Source of the DNA: Isoetes taiwanensis
Taxonomy: Eukaryota > Streptophyta > Lycopodiopsida > Isoetales > Isoetaceae
Length of the DNA: 64,000 bases
NCBI GenBank assembly: GCA_021234155.1
Contig: JAJEKV010000919.1
Span: forward strand, 1-64,000
Direction of reading: 5' to 3'
The notes under the pieces were generated by a model that was not told the origin of the DNA, did not search any database, and saw only the letters and a list, made by a program, of their open reading frames with translations. The position numbers and the translations under genes are program-made. This document shows positions 35,500 to 48,767 of this stretch, piece by piece (the stretch's first letter is position 1; every line of letters begins with the position of its first letter).

Positions 35500-38400
35500 C
35501 TTAGCAAAAAGCTAAACTCAACTAAGCTAAATCTTAACCAACTTACTTGTAGGATAGTGTTACATATATGACCGAAAAGAGTATTCTTTTAGAGTAATAA
35601 TATAAAACATTCGGACAAAACGTAACAATCTACTCCCCTTGAAGGAAAACTCGTTGTCCAAATACATCAAAGGTCAAGGCCTTTTTGTTACCCCGCATCC
35701 ATAGAGCGTAAAACAAACTGAAAGTTAGTTGCAATCCAGATTATGTGTGTCGAAAGCAAAGAACCGCTTGTTATCCATGTCCAACCTTTTTTGTATTTTA
35801 TGAATGTAAAACACTGGGCCAATACCGGCCATAAAAAACAATGCAAATAAACAATTATGAACTCAAACAAGATCAAAAGCCCGTTTATGCAGCAGCAGCA
35901 ACATGGTATGGTTCAGAGATATGATTTTTAAAATGAGAAGGGTAGCTAATGTAAACAAGTTAATTTGAAGTGGTTATCTCGCGATCGAGATAGTTCAAAG
36001 GTGTTCAAAGGCAAATAAACCAATTAAGATGTATCTAGCAATGCGGTGAGTGGATTAGACAATCATAACCGTTCTTATTGATTTTAGATAGTAGTGGCTA
36101 GTAAAAAACCAAATAAATTGAAGGTAGTTACATGGATTTTGACAACAACTAAAACTTTACCATAAAATCCAAACATCATGAATAAGAAAAGCAATCATTT
36201 AATTTTCCTGAGTATTTTAATGATGTTGTCACAGCCATAAAACTCTTTAATAAGGTATTTAGATAACAAAATCAGCCAAAGCAGGGATTAGTATGTAACA
36301 AAATGATGGGTACGTGCATTATAAAGCATAAACAAAAATGAGCCCAGTTTCAGATCAGATTTAACGATGAAGTAGGATGGAAAAGCCCATAAACTTGAGC
36401 ATACCACCTTATGCGAACAGAGGAAGTAATGGCTGTTATGCATCAGTCTGTTATGCAAATAAATTAAACCTTATTAACATCAAACAGGGCTGATATCACA
36501 GACCTGAATAGGAGAGTCTGTATCATCCAAAAGTCCGGAATTAGATGCCATTTCACAGATTGAACTCCAGGAAAACTACCCACGTAAGAATCAAGCTGGC
36601 AGCCAGACAAAATTAATGATAGCAAGATGCTAAGGGGTCGAATTATGCAGTACAAGCCCTCAGAAGGCCCAATTTAATTTATAAGAGCTTGAATCATGTA
36701 GCATTACACCCATGGTGGGATTCAACAACCAACCTGGCATTTCGTAAGCCGGAAGGGCAAACCGGTGATAGTAAGCGGCAAGTTTCCAAATCAATCAAGG
36801 CGTTGAAGTGCTGGCGAGATCGTGATCAGCAACAAAGGGATTAGCATGATCGGTTTTAGGGCAAAAAATGTAGCCCAAAATGAGACAAGGTTAAATTTCC
36901 ATGGAAAAATTATTTTTGATTTATTAATATCAATTTCTACATATATGCATGCCATACTATGTGAAAGTATACTCTTTTAATGGCCAGAGTAGCTAGCAAG
37001 TGAGGAAAAAGATCAAATTAGTGATGATACAGAGCATGATTAGGATCAAGGCGAAAAAGCACAGTTTAAATAACAATGTGAAATCTTCAACTAACTATAT
37101 ACATTTAATACTAGCATTTTTGCACGTTCCGTCCATGTCTACCTAAATGGGTATATCTGAAACCATAATACAAAGAATAACAATAGACTTAAGAAAAACG
37201 TTCAAATTAATGTCAATACCATGCTTGTGCCATGTCTTTGTCTTGTAAGAGTGTAGAAGAGACAACCATATTGACGTCAATCTTAGCACCAGGGAACGTA
37301 TTATTACGCAAGTATTTGCGTATCATCATTACCAATCTCGCTTCTTGAAAACCATTGGATGTGAACGCTTGGATCAAGATCTTCAATTCTTTCAAAAAAG
37401 CTTCAATAGAATTGCAGCGAAGAAACGAGTGGAAATATTTGTGAAAGAATGACCTTATCGCGATACCAATAGGTCTATTGGAGTTCGATGATGAATAAAT
37501 TGCAAGACCTTAAAATTTAATGCACTTTTATCATATTTCTTGATTAATACATTCTCAACATCGAAAGCAGCCAATAAATGTTCTAAGAAAATGGCCGCTT
37601 TTAGATCATTGGATTGAAGTTCAAACTTTAGGTGTTCATTTGGGTAAATCCAAGGGATTATCCAAGCATCTTGGTTGTTCGAAAGGTAAAAGAAATTTGA
37701 AGCTAAAGGATTATTTAGAATTAAAGGTCATCTATGTAGCGAAGGCATGCTTGCGGAAAGGTTCCATTAGATCATATCTACAAAGCTTAGCTAATCTCTT
37801 AAAGAACTCAATCTCATAGAAGGATAAATACCGTTACACCAAAGAGGTGAGCATGAAAATCCCATTGGGATTCCTTTCATTTGCCGCAGTTCTTTTGCCA
37901 AACCCGATAATTCAAGTATAGTTCAAAAGCCAAGTATTCCATTCTATAACCATGTGCTTATCCAAGACCATCCATCCTTTAGGAACATCAGTTACAACTT
38001 TTACATGTGATGGAGTGCCCAAGTGGTTTGAAAATCACTGTTCCTTAAGGTTCAAATTATTATAGGCTAAGTCTATCATTTTTTCCATAATTTGAATAAT
38101 CCACATCACCAATAAGTTTGAATATTTCGTAACATTTAGCTATGTCTACACAAAAGATATTCGTAATTTTGAGGGTAGATTTAAAAAAGAATTTATTAGA
38201 TTCTGAGGCCGTAAGGTCGAGGACTTAACGTTAAAAAATTGGGCATAAATCTTTCTCATTTTGCACATTCCCTTTTAATCAAAGGCTCAAGTTCATAAAT
38301 ATTGTGGTCAAAATCGCCCTATGTCTAATTCACTGTGCAACCACTAGCATTTGAGCCATCTAAAATTGCACTTATGTGCTTTTAAATGATCCCATAATAT

Positions 38401-39130
38401 AAGGGAGCGATTGTAGAAATAGGAATATATGGGAATATATGCTCCGGTTGTCCCCTATCTTAAAAGACCAATATTTTCAAATCAAACTCCTCTGATGATA
38501 TTTTAGTGAAACTGTGTGTATTTAGTCTTTTCTTTGGCTTTTTCAGAACAAGGTACTTACATACGAATAACGATGTGTTCTCTCCCTTTACTAATCTTCG
38601 TAGATGTATAAATTTTTAACTAACCATTCTAGTTCGTTCGATATGCATTATTTTTAGGCTTTGCCCTAGTTTTTGCATGCCTTCCCGAATAAAAAATCCA
38701 AAGCTTTTTTAATTTTATGAAAGTTTTACCGACTATGCGGAGTTGCCCAAGGTAGGGGGATCGTCAATCGCCTTTGAACCCACATGGCAAGGTTATGTGC
38801 CACGTCCATATATTCTAATTCTTTATGACAATATGATTAAGGCTCTTGTTGATGTGACCCCTTAACTTGGGATTAATAATCAATCTAGTATCCAAGGTAA
38901 GAACATGACCAAAGTTGGGATGAATATAATTTTTGAACCTATTAAATTTAAAACAAGTATAGGGAGACCATCACCACAAAATACCTCTATAGGGTTTTGC
39001 AAAGATTTGACTTAATAGGATTGTCACACGTCCAACCAAAATTATATCTGAAAGATCAAGCTTTACATCAAAAAGAATTCAAACACAAAATTCATAATAA
39101 AAATCGCCTAGGAGAAATCAACCAAAAAGC
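35500..39130. other. Interior of the CACTA region with no firm coding match
   Basis: Between the DUF4218-like and LGLG...PPWM segments of TNP2 the sequence is AT-rich and mostly unrecognised. A minus-strand frame at 37395-37213 (NNTFPGAKIDVN) could be a poor remnant of the TNP2 PG..IDV motif, but its position does not fit well. This stretch may hold introns, other insertions or captured DNA. Confidence 0.35.
36504..36551 (-). other. Possible captured first exon of a host gene
   Basis: On the minus strand an ATG opens 16 codons (MASNSGLLDDTDSPIQ) that end exactly at CAG|GT. Upstream is a less AT-rich, leader-like sequence. The peptide reads like the acidic, serine-rich start of a host protein, but I cannot name it and no second exon was found. 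Confidence 0.2.
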
Positions 39131-39135
39131 TCTAT

Positions 39136-39286
<151 letters not shown>

Positions 39287-41702
39287 AAAATTACACACAG
39301 AAAACTTATGCCAATCATGCGATTTTAATCTGTGAGGCTACCCTTTTTTGTAAATGCCTTTCGCCCAAAGAGGTCCTATATCCAAATGCGCACCTTTGCT
39401 ATTCTTTTGTTGTTCAACAAGTTTAGCTTCTTCCCTAAAACCCATGAGCCCATTTTCCATGTTAAGGTTTTACGCCTTTCCTCTCGATGATAGGCCAATA
39501 CGTTTTTGACTTTCTCGCTCTTTGAGATCCATTCTTGCGCCTAACGTTTCCCATTCTCGTTAAATGATTCCATAGGGAATGACCGACATTTTTGAAGATG
39601 TGCATCGATCCAGTAAATGAACCACCTCCAAGTCGTAAATCCAATATTCCAACCTATAAAATATAGATAATCTCTTCATTCCGGAGGAAGTCCTACATTT
39701 AACATCCGCATAACTTGTCGTAATTCACATGGGATTCATTTGTCGCCAAGCATCCAACCAATCGAGGTGTCCATCGCTTTTGGCTTAGGTGTATCATCGG
39801 ACTCCGTGCATGATGGCCCTCTGTCAAGTTTTTTCTTATGCCCATTATATATTTGTTTTCAGATGTTTTGACTTATAAGACGCGTTAAGCTGGTCCCACA
39901 AGTTGGACATCCACATGTACCACTTGTTTTTTGTCTGCAAAGGAGAATACAAAGTAAATTATAAGAATATTACTAGTTAAAGTTTGATATAAGTTTGCAT
40001 TATACAGTACATCACACCTGAAGCTTTTAAAACCGGATAGTCATGAAGAGTAAAGCACAACATTCCATGGAATGTAAAGTCATGTGGACTTTTAGATATG
40101 TCATACATATGCACTCCCTTCCATAAAAATCTCAAGTTCTTCACCGTGAGGTTCTAGGTAGGCGTCCATATTCTTCAATTTTATACTTCCTAATTATTAT
40201 ATTTCATGCTTAATACAAAGTATCCATGCTTAATATATATTGGTATAAATAAATTTGAATTAAAATAATGCACTGAATAATCGATTGTCAACATGATATG
40301 GCTAAAGTTTTTTGGCCATCCATGGTGGAATATTATAATTTATAATTGTCACGGGTTGCCACGCTATGTGAAGATGATCTAGAACCCATGGGCAAATACC
40401 ATCAATCCTAGTCCAAGCCTAATGCCCCAGGGCTCCAATGCAAATATAGGCCACTTTTCTACTGTTTCCACAAGGCCCATCCGGCAGGAATCCTCATTTT
40501 CCATCAAGATCGCGATGATAGTCCATGAGTTCGACGAAGTGATGATGATCGAAACATAATCCATGAAGGCGAGGGATTATAGGCGTGTGACGTGTAATAC
40601 CTTCGTGCCACCTTTGTTTTCTACCTTCTTCATATCGCTTCCTTGCATTTTGGACCACGATTTCTCATTTGCATAGTCATTATGAATAACACGCAATCAT
40701 GAAAATGCATACATGCCGCGTTGTTATACTCAGCCAAAATAAATTAATAACTCTCTAGCTTCAGCCTAGATTTTGGAAGATAGTATCCATCGGTAATATC
40801 TTATCAAGCAAGCTATAAAAACAACTTGAATAGTCATACTTCTATAATTTCCACATGTACATGAAACAAAAGAATGACTTGCCTATACATACACGAAAAG
40901 TTTAGACACACTGTTGTTGCTCAACCAACTTTGTGTTGGAGATTTAGAATAAGCATACAAGTGGCAAGGCATGAAACACGAGCATTTTGAAATAATGGTG
41001 TGCTTGCCTGCGTCATGGAGATATGATGCCTTTTCCTTACGTAAGTCGCCATCAACATTACTTTCGCATGTCGTCATTATCATTTCCACATCCATTGGCT
41101 TCATTGCTTATTGGAAAGAAATCAGAATGGTATTATGAATGCCTTCCTCACCAATGAAAGCACTTTGTGCACGGATTAATTCATCGAGGACTATATAAAC
41201 CACATAAAATAGGATGGACTATAAAAATTATAACAAAACAAAGAAAATAAAATAGATGTGTTGTACATAATAAAGCAAATTCTAAAATTATGTATGCAAA
41301 TACTTATAAGATGGCCAAACATTTATATCTAGGCAATATATAGTAAAAAGAAATTGTTTTATTATAGAGCCAACTTAACGATTCTTCATCTTGTTCTGGT
41401 CATGTCCTTCATCAAGTTGGCTTTGGTCGAAGTTTGACAAAGACCAAACCTTGCTTTTATGTTGTTGACGAATCCGATAGGAACGACTAATCTTGCCTTT
41501 ACATTTGTTGCACCAACAAGTGCGCCGGTTAGGAGAAAGAAAGGCGTGGGTCTGGTCTTGCTCTTTTCTATTTGGTTGAGATGATGAAGATGATGGGGAG
41601 GGATGACTCGATAAAAACTCCGTGATGAAGAAGAAGAAGATTTTGCTAAGCGGCGACAAGCAAATGCCCTCCGACATTGCCACTAGTACTAGAGCTCGAC
41701 AT

Positions 41703-42630
41703 TGTTTTTAACCCGCTCAGTGGTTAACCACGCCTTTGGGTGGCTCAGTGTCTACTTTTAGATAATTATCTTGACGTATAAGGAAAACATAGACTTTTAA
41801 TGTAGCTAGCTAGTAAATGAGACAATTAGGTTCGTTATTGTTTCTCACCTCCAAATCAGCTAGACCATGCTCCTTAAGACAATGAACTCTCTTTCACATT
41901 GAAAAAATCCCAAGTTGATCAAAGCATGAGCATCACATGAGATCAAGCTTAAAGATAAACTTACCTGATTATAGAGAATGATGGTCTAAACTCCAAGCTT
42001 TAACTTGATAAAATCTATGTTGACCTCAGTCTGAGACTTTGAGCTTTTAACAACATAACATAAATAAGTAATGCATCATGCTAGACTACTCTTTGTACAT
42101 ATAGTTAGTGCATATATTATCGAATAAAAAAAGATAACAGACACATCTAAATTGCTCAGTCCTATTTAAATAAAATAAAAAATAAAAAGCATTCCTTGGC
42201 AATGGTGACATAATTCTGTCAATGGTGTATTTAGCATTATTTGTCAATGATCATATATATTTTGGTATACTTAACATTCTTTGCCAATGGTCACTTAGCA
42301 ATCGAAAGGGGCGAGAAAAAAAGAGGGGGAAAAAGGGAATAGGAGGGAGATAACGAACCATCAAAACAATAAAACAATAATTTCAACAAAAAACAACAGA
42401 AAAATGGATGATTTCCTCAACAAGAAAATGGCGCGACGATTGGGCACCTTAAATCTTGATACTGCATTCTCGATTTCCTTCAGCTCATTGCATTTTTATC
42501 CCAGCTTCACTCGCCATCACCACATTCCTCATCAGTAAGTATCAGAAAGCAAGATTCTAGAAACAAGTTTTCAATTTAGGGTTTCCGGGTCGGTAGGATT
42601 TATTGCTCTTTGTTTTCGTTTTTCTCTCAG
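41703..42630. promoter_or_regulatory. Divergent intergenic region between TNP2 and the second gene
   Basis: This stretch separates the minus-strand TNP2 ATG (41702) from the first supported exon of the plus-strand gene (42631). At 42196-42300 a motif like tg-caatggtcac/tcaatggtg recurs four times, which could be regulatory or a second subterminal repeat set. An ATG at 42404 opens 43 codons up to a perfect GTAAGT donor (42535). Its phase does not match the next exon, so it may be a leader frame or carry an indel. The core promoter itself is not evident. Confidence 0.3.
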
Positions 42631-44879
42631 TGTCTTCCGATGGATCTGGCAAGGGTAAAGGTTGTTCAGTGGAGGAGTCCAAAGAAGAAAGGCTTCAAAG
42701 TTACCTTGCAGATATTCCTGAAGATGTTTTGGCTGCTCTGATGGGCGAGTTGGAGAAACGCATTCAAAGAAATTCTGCTTTTGATGTTTCAAAGAACTCG
42801 TGTAGGCCATCCGGGAAGCAAAATGATGATTCAGGAGGAAATAATAGCCACCTCGAAATGAGAAAGAAAGGCAAAGAAAGGTAAACTAATTTAGTGTTAT
42901 CTGATTTCCTTTACGGACTTCACGAAGACTACGATTTCACGAAGACTTGACCATCTGATTTCGACCATCTGGGTTACGCTCCTTCACAAAATTCGGTGCC
43001 ATCTATTTTACGTGGCGATTTACTCTATGCATGCTTATAATCACTGGAAGTTTTGTATACGCCATTCTCCATATGCACCACCCATGCCATGTTCAATACC
43101 AGGTATAAATACTAAGTCAAAATTCTTATCTGCTTTCACAAGCGCATTCACCACTTGAATGTTGATGGTGGTTCAATATTGGTATCCATTCACATCCAAT
43201 TAAAGTGCAAGGCTTTTGCACAAAGATTTTTGCCACATATTGAATTTGTCCAACCATATCAAGCTTTTGCATATGCTGTTCTACCTATGCAAGCTTTTGC
43301 TAGTACCACAAGGTGTTCTTCCTTCCTATTGTAGACCTCAACAACAGAGCCTCAATCACAGATGCAGTTTTCCTCCATAGAGCAGATGCCCCAAAATTGA
43401 AAGCTCAACATGCATTATAAGAACTTCAAGTCTTTTCTGTCCTTTTCTACGTCATGTCTTTTCTGTCCTTTTCTGTCTTTTTAGTTCTTTTTAGTTTCAG
43501 ATTGTGATGTCAATCTGTTATTGCTCCCTAACTATGGTTAAATCTTCCAAAACCAGATGTATTTATATTTTTACTTTCTTTTCAAGGTTGAAACAGCGCC
43601 GAAGTTCAACTAGTTCATGTAATATGCAAGAAGCTGAAACTTCAAAGCAAGGTGCTAAAAGAAAATCGTAGTCTATTATCTTAAATAAGCATGTTGTCTT
43701 GAGTGCTTCATCATCTTCTTCTGAGGACAATGGCTCTGATAGTGAACATTCTGATTCGCCTGATCTTGAGAAACAAGTGGTTGACGTTGACTTATCTTAT
43801 AATGTACAATTCCGACGATTATCAAATTCAGAGGTAATTTCTTTAGGTAAATTCTGCTTTTTTCATTATTGCTAACAAGCTATTTATTTTTCATAATGCA
43901 GGTCTGCTTTTTTAAGGGAGAGTTATTGAGAGATGAAGCTGGAAGGGAATTTGAGCAAAAGGCTGCAGATGCTTTGAAACTGTATTGCAGGGAAGTGGAC
44001 AAGCATTTCAAGGAGATAAAACCACGTTATCTCCAGAAGACCTTGAAATATATCTACGAGCAGTTTGGTGGTGGCTTGAATGAGATGGACATCATCAGAT
44101 TTTTGAAGAAGAGATGGAGACATTGGAGGTGAGAACTTAATTTAACTCTTCTCTTGCTATTTTTAATTCTATTTTGAAAGTAGTTTTCTTGTTCTAATGA
44201 GAATTTGATATAGGGACAATCTTCGTAGGAACGTTCGTGCTGGAAATGCAGTAAGGCCAATGCAAGTGGATGAACAAGCCTGGAAATGTTTTGTAGATAG
44301 TTGTGACAAGGTTTATCAGCGTCAAAAGGATGCGGCTGCCCAACGAAAAAAGAGACAGCAAACTGGTTCCGGTGGACTCATGTCAATTAAAACGAAGTTT
44401 GTAAGTGATCTTTCTGCAGTTTATACTTCAGTTTTAGAATGACATAATTTCTTATTGACATTGCTCTAAAATTGCAATTGCCATCATTTATTATCCTGGG
44501 TTTTCAAAATCCTGGAAGTTATTTGCCTTGACCAGAGATTCTTTGCCTCAGTTGTAAAAGAAGATAATTTATATATGCTGCTTATGCAACTAAAAAAAGA
44601 TAGATCTGTCCAGCAAAATAAGACAGATTTGGCCAGCAAAATCAAGCACTATGCGCATAGAACCAGCATAGAACCAGCACTTTTCATAGAATTCCTACTT
44701 CCTCCTTTTAATACTGTCATAAACTCTTCATTGGAAATGATTTGGGGCAATAAAAAGAATATCTCAGGCTGGCAGCAGAGAAAAACAGATCCCCCACAAG
44801 ATCCGATACTATGTCAAATGTCAGCCAGAAGTCATATGTTGCAGTAGCTACTATATTAATGCATGCTACTATAAATGTG

Positions 44880-46200
44880 CCCATTCCCCAACCAGCTGTT
44901 GGTGACAATCCATACTCCAGGGCAGTACAAACTACGTTGAACAACATGATCATTCAGCTCCGTATTTCACGAGTGGAAATACAAGATGAAAACAGTCTGA
45001 TTGGAGGACGTTTCTGAGACCTCTCCTTGTGGGTTGTGGGTTTTGCATGTTCTCAGTCTCAGGCTTTACTTCACTGAACAGCGCTAAAACAGAGTTGGGT
45101 TGCCGAAATGTGACTTGGGGATGCAGATCTGAATGGCAAATTTCTACTTGTAAGATTTCACAAAGACTCTTTTTTATTGTTTATCATACGAAGAGATTTC
45201 ACCGCTTGGTATTATGATAATTTAAGTTGAAATGGCTCCACTAATGAATTTTGATGAGGAACAGCATCCAGAGATTCATGCTAGAGTATCCAGAAAAGCA
45301 TCACAGCGGGTCTGACTTGTTTGCAATTTGGGTTTGCAATATATTTCTCCTGTATTATATTTCTTATGCTACATTTCTCCTGTATTATATTAAGCCCACA
45401 CTAGATCCGATAAAATCATCTCTGATGCCATGGACATCTCACTTCTCCAAGCCATGGAATGAGTTTCTAGAGCATCCTTCTTCACAGACAGAGTCAGAGG
45501 TTGCCTCGTGCTTATTCATAAAGAGTTCAAATCTTTCTGTCAGACCCATCTTAGAATCTGTGCCATTTTGCAAGTGGGCTCATGATTTGAGGATGATTGA
45601 TGATAAATGTCGGGTTCACACAAGTTTCTTCCAAGAAATGTCCGACAAGCTGCATAAAAGTAGTCAGTTGAAAATAGTCAGCTAGGGACTTGCTTGGCAT
45701 AAATGTCAAGACATGGAGACATTCCCAAAAGGAACCTCTTATCATGAGAATCGTATACATACTTGTCCAGGAGAGGAGACGAGCTGTTGTTTGTTGTGCT
45801 GGACATTTTACATCATAGTTTGCACTCTCTTCAAGGCCTTTAATCATTTCCAATCTCCTGTTCCATCACAACAGTAGTTCAATAAATATATGCATTAAAC
45901 ATGAAGAACTGTTAGCACAGTACCTAAAAGGGGGTGTAAAATCGATCTCTATGGGATCCTCTTCAGGGCCATTGGCATGATATTTTATCTTGTAACCACC
46001 AGTGATTTCCCTTACCATACCTAGAAGTTTATTTAAGTGAGATGGACTTATTTGATGCTTAATTGACTAAACATAGCTGTAGCTACTAACCTGACAACAT
46101 CTCGTCCATTAGAGTCATTAGGTCCTCGTAATCAACATATGCCATGTAAGAATTCTGGGTTATCGGTCAAGTCTATCCCCTCTTGGACCCATGGACTAGC
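44880..46200 (-). pseudogene. KARS: Lysyl-tRNA synthetase gene fragment, intron-containing, captured antisense
   Basis: Class II lysyl-tRNA synthetase charges tRNA-Lys with lysine. Exons on the minus strand follow the family order. EGIDLTDNPEF and YVDYEDLMTLMDEMLS end at a donor at 46091-46090. [17 protein letters not shown]...[10 protein letters not shown] occupies 45924-46020. [19 protein letters not shown]...TTARLLDK lies at about 45863-45798. [20 protein letters not shown], then MSPLAKWHR and GLTERFELF, lies at about 45654-45505. ALEYGLSPTAGWGMG is near 44920. GT/AG introns are kept between exons in phase, so this is genomic DNA, not a retrocopy. Frameshifts after EF and WHR, an internal deletion near SANYDV, and loss of the anticodon-binding and motif 1 regions show it is dead. 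It lies wholly inside intron 4 of the plus-strand gene. Confidence 0.88.
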
Positions 46201-47210
46201 AGTGACAGGTTGAAAATGTAAAAGGGGTGAGAAGACTGTTAGAGCTGATGCTGACATGTATGTACAGGCTGCCATAGGTAATCTCAAATATTCATTCTGT
46301 AAGATTTGAATTATGTTACAGAATTTTCTGAGTTGCATGTGTTCCTATTGCCTCTTAAAACATTGGAGTTCTCTTTGGCAACTTGCTTGAAGAAGTTTAA
46401 GAATAGAAAACTTATAGAAGATATGTTTGATAATTTTATTTCTCATTGAAATCTGATATTTCAGTACAGACTGCTCTTTTAAGATATGTATTATAGATGT
46501 GGTTATTTTGAAGGTTTCAATCAAGGTGTATCACAATAGCTGGGCTGTTGTAATATGTACTGTTGAACTATTATTACATTTTGTGCTTCTTGGTGACTCT
46601 AACTCTCTTCCACATTGAAAATGCAGTTCCAAGATTGGGGTTCAATGCCGACGGATGATATGATTCAAGAAATATTGGATAAAGGGGGATATGAAGCTTT
46701 AAAAAAGAGAATGGTAGCCAAAGGCTTCGTCCCGAAAAAGGTAAGTCTCTTTGATTAAAATCTAGTTACAAATCTACGTTTTAGAAATAGAGATTTATGT
46801 TTTAGAATCTATGTTTTAGACCAAGGATAAAGCAAGAAAAGAGTGCTAAATTGCTGATGTGGAGCAGATTTCTGAATTTATATGTTTCTTTCTTTCAGCA
46901 TAAGGCTCTCGATTATGTCAAGGGAAAAAGCCCGGGGATTATCTTCAAGGCCAAATCAAAAATGGGCAATGAAATTAAGACTGTAGGTTTATTTGCTCAA
47001 TCCAGTCATCGTCTAATTATTAAACCTCTAATTCTTGAGATTTTGCAGCCAACCGTATGCTATGTTGATAGTGAATCTGATGAAGAAGAAAAGGAAAAGG
47101 TAAAAAAAAAATTATTTTTTAACTAGCCATTTTCTTCTCAAAGCACTTGGAACTTAATTTCTTCTATTTGTAATGGAGCAATTTCATGTTTCGAGCAGTT
47201 TATGTTTCAA

Positions 47211-48629
47211 TTACCTTGTCTTCAGATGGAGGAGATTGTGCGTATTATCAGAAATTTTATTTGGGGTGGAAATGAGTTAGGAGCGGTGGTCAAGGTAGCT
47301 TGGGTGAAATGCATTAGACCTAAGGCAGCTGGTGGTCTTGGTATGTTGGACTTTCACCTCCAAAGCAAGGTGATGATATCAAAGTTCATTTGGAGGATTT
47401 TCATTGGTAAGGATGATTCTCCGGCTTTGAGGTTGTTGGTCTGCGGTCGATTCAGCATTGTCTCCCCATTTCATAAGGCCACCATTAAGCCCCTCCTTCC
47501 TTGGGCTTTGCTTTATCATATGCATCCGTATCATAATGCTTCTCCCTTTCTAAAGGGGTTGCTTCTTTGCTTGGGACCTTGTCGGTCTCTTTTCCATATT
47601 AATCGAGGCATGTCTTCGATTGTCCTCTCCATGCCGGGTGGATTCCTTTGCGGGGACACTCGAGAGAATGTGCCTCTAAGTGTGGTTGTTCATCCAAAGA
47701 CACAACGACGGTGGGGTACCGGTATCACGACTATTGCGGCTTTGGTATGAGTCCGGTCATCTCATGTCATGGGAATCATTTAGAACAAAGTTCTTGTTGT
47801 ACAGATGGGACAAGAGTCGGAATCATATTGCTGCATTGTTGCCACGGATTACGTCCACGATTGAGGTAGTCGTATGGGGTTGTCATCAAGATATCCAGCC
47901 AGGCGGTTTGTGTCTTACGTGTATAAATTGCTTTTGCATTCGAAACTCGGCCTCCATCTAATAGGTGGCATCTTCGTGTCCCTCACCACAATGGAAAAGT
48001 GTTTGGACATGGGTATGGGATAAGCCGCTTCATCCCAAAGTAGTAGTTTTGTGGTGGCAAGTGATCCATAGATGCCTCGAGTCAACGAGGGTTAGTCCAT
48101 AAAATGGATAATCAAATTTCAGAGCTATGTCCTTTATGCCCGGCAAAGGGTTGAGAGTATTGAGCATTGTTTTTCTTGTGTGAGCGGCTTCGCGAGGCAT
48201 GGTCTTGGTTGTTGACCCTTTTGGCATCGCGTCCGATCTAGCCAGCAAATTTTGCTTGCTATCTATCCCGATACTTGGCCCAAACTACGAACGACGAGCT
48301 TTTCATCTCTCGCATGTGGTGGCTTTTTTTATGGTCAATCGGAAGAGAAGGAGGTTGTTTATCTTTAAAGGCGTGATACCTGCGCAGATGAGATTGTTCT
48401 TGATTGGCAAAATAAAATTGTTATGGCTTACAATTGTTCTTCTCTTGATCGAGAGAGAAAATCTCGATCGGCATACTTACCTTGATTCATTCTTTTGCAT
48501 AGGCGGTGGTTGTGCTCAGTTGGATCGGTTTGTCATCCTGTCTTTGCATTTTATGTTGTTCTGGTTTTGAATTGGTGAATAAAGCTTGTCGTCCTTCAAA
48601 AAAAAAAAAAAAAATTTACCTTGTCTTCA
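47211..48629 (+). mobile_element. 5'-truncated L1-type LINE with poly-A tail and 14-bp target-site duplication
   Basis: Identical flanks ttaccttgtcttca lie at 47211-47224 and 48616-48629. The insert ends with aataaa (about 48578) and an A17 tract (48598-48614). Its frame at 47202-47750 matches the C-terminal part of plant L1-like pol: FIWGGNELG, VAWVKCIRPKAAGGLGMLD and SKFIWRIF. Beyond that the frame shifts repeatedly. The reverse transcriptase and endonuclease domains are absent, so this is a dead 5'-truncated copy. It landed in the last intron of the second CACTA-region gene, in the same orientation, leaving the flanking splice sites intact. Confidence 0.92.
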
Positions 48630-48767
48630 AATTTGAGAAGTTTGATATATCTTAAATGTGGCTAACAGGAGAACAAGGGAGAATGCAGCGGAGAGAAGAA
48701 TGGCATCGATGAAGGCATCTGTTGCAGTCCACAACATGAAGAGAATCGTGGAGATGGAGATGATTAA

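Larger units (their letters stand above)
42631..48767 (+). pseudogene. Second gene of the CACTA region: multi-exon, unrecognised, one in-frame stop
   Basis: I assign eight exons by splice sites and phase: 42631-42880, 43587-43833, 43902-44128, 44214-44400, 46627-46740, 46899-46982, 47049-47099 and 48669-48767 (TAA). Every junction is GT/AG and keeps one frame, giving about 415 residues. The start is uncertain. The protein begins with ESKEERLQSYLADIPEDV (first exon), followed by a Ser/Asp/Glu-rich stretch. A basic helical core (KKRWRHWRDNLRRNV, then KRQQTGSGG) follows, with an acidic C-terminus (DSESDEEEKEK). The core's layout resembles the plant En/Spm-type (Ptta) DNA-binding domain of small CACTA subunits; this is inference. 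The only defect is TAG at 43669-43671, probably a former Trp codon. Intron 4 holds lysyl-tRNA synthetase DNA and the last intron holds a LINE. Confidence 0.65.

Noticed and set aside
42404-42534. First coding exon of the second CACTA-region gene
   Set aside because: ATG and a perfect GTAAGT donor are present, but the phase does not join to the exon at 42631, so it was not included as coding.
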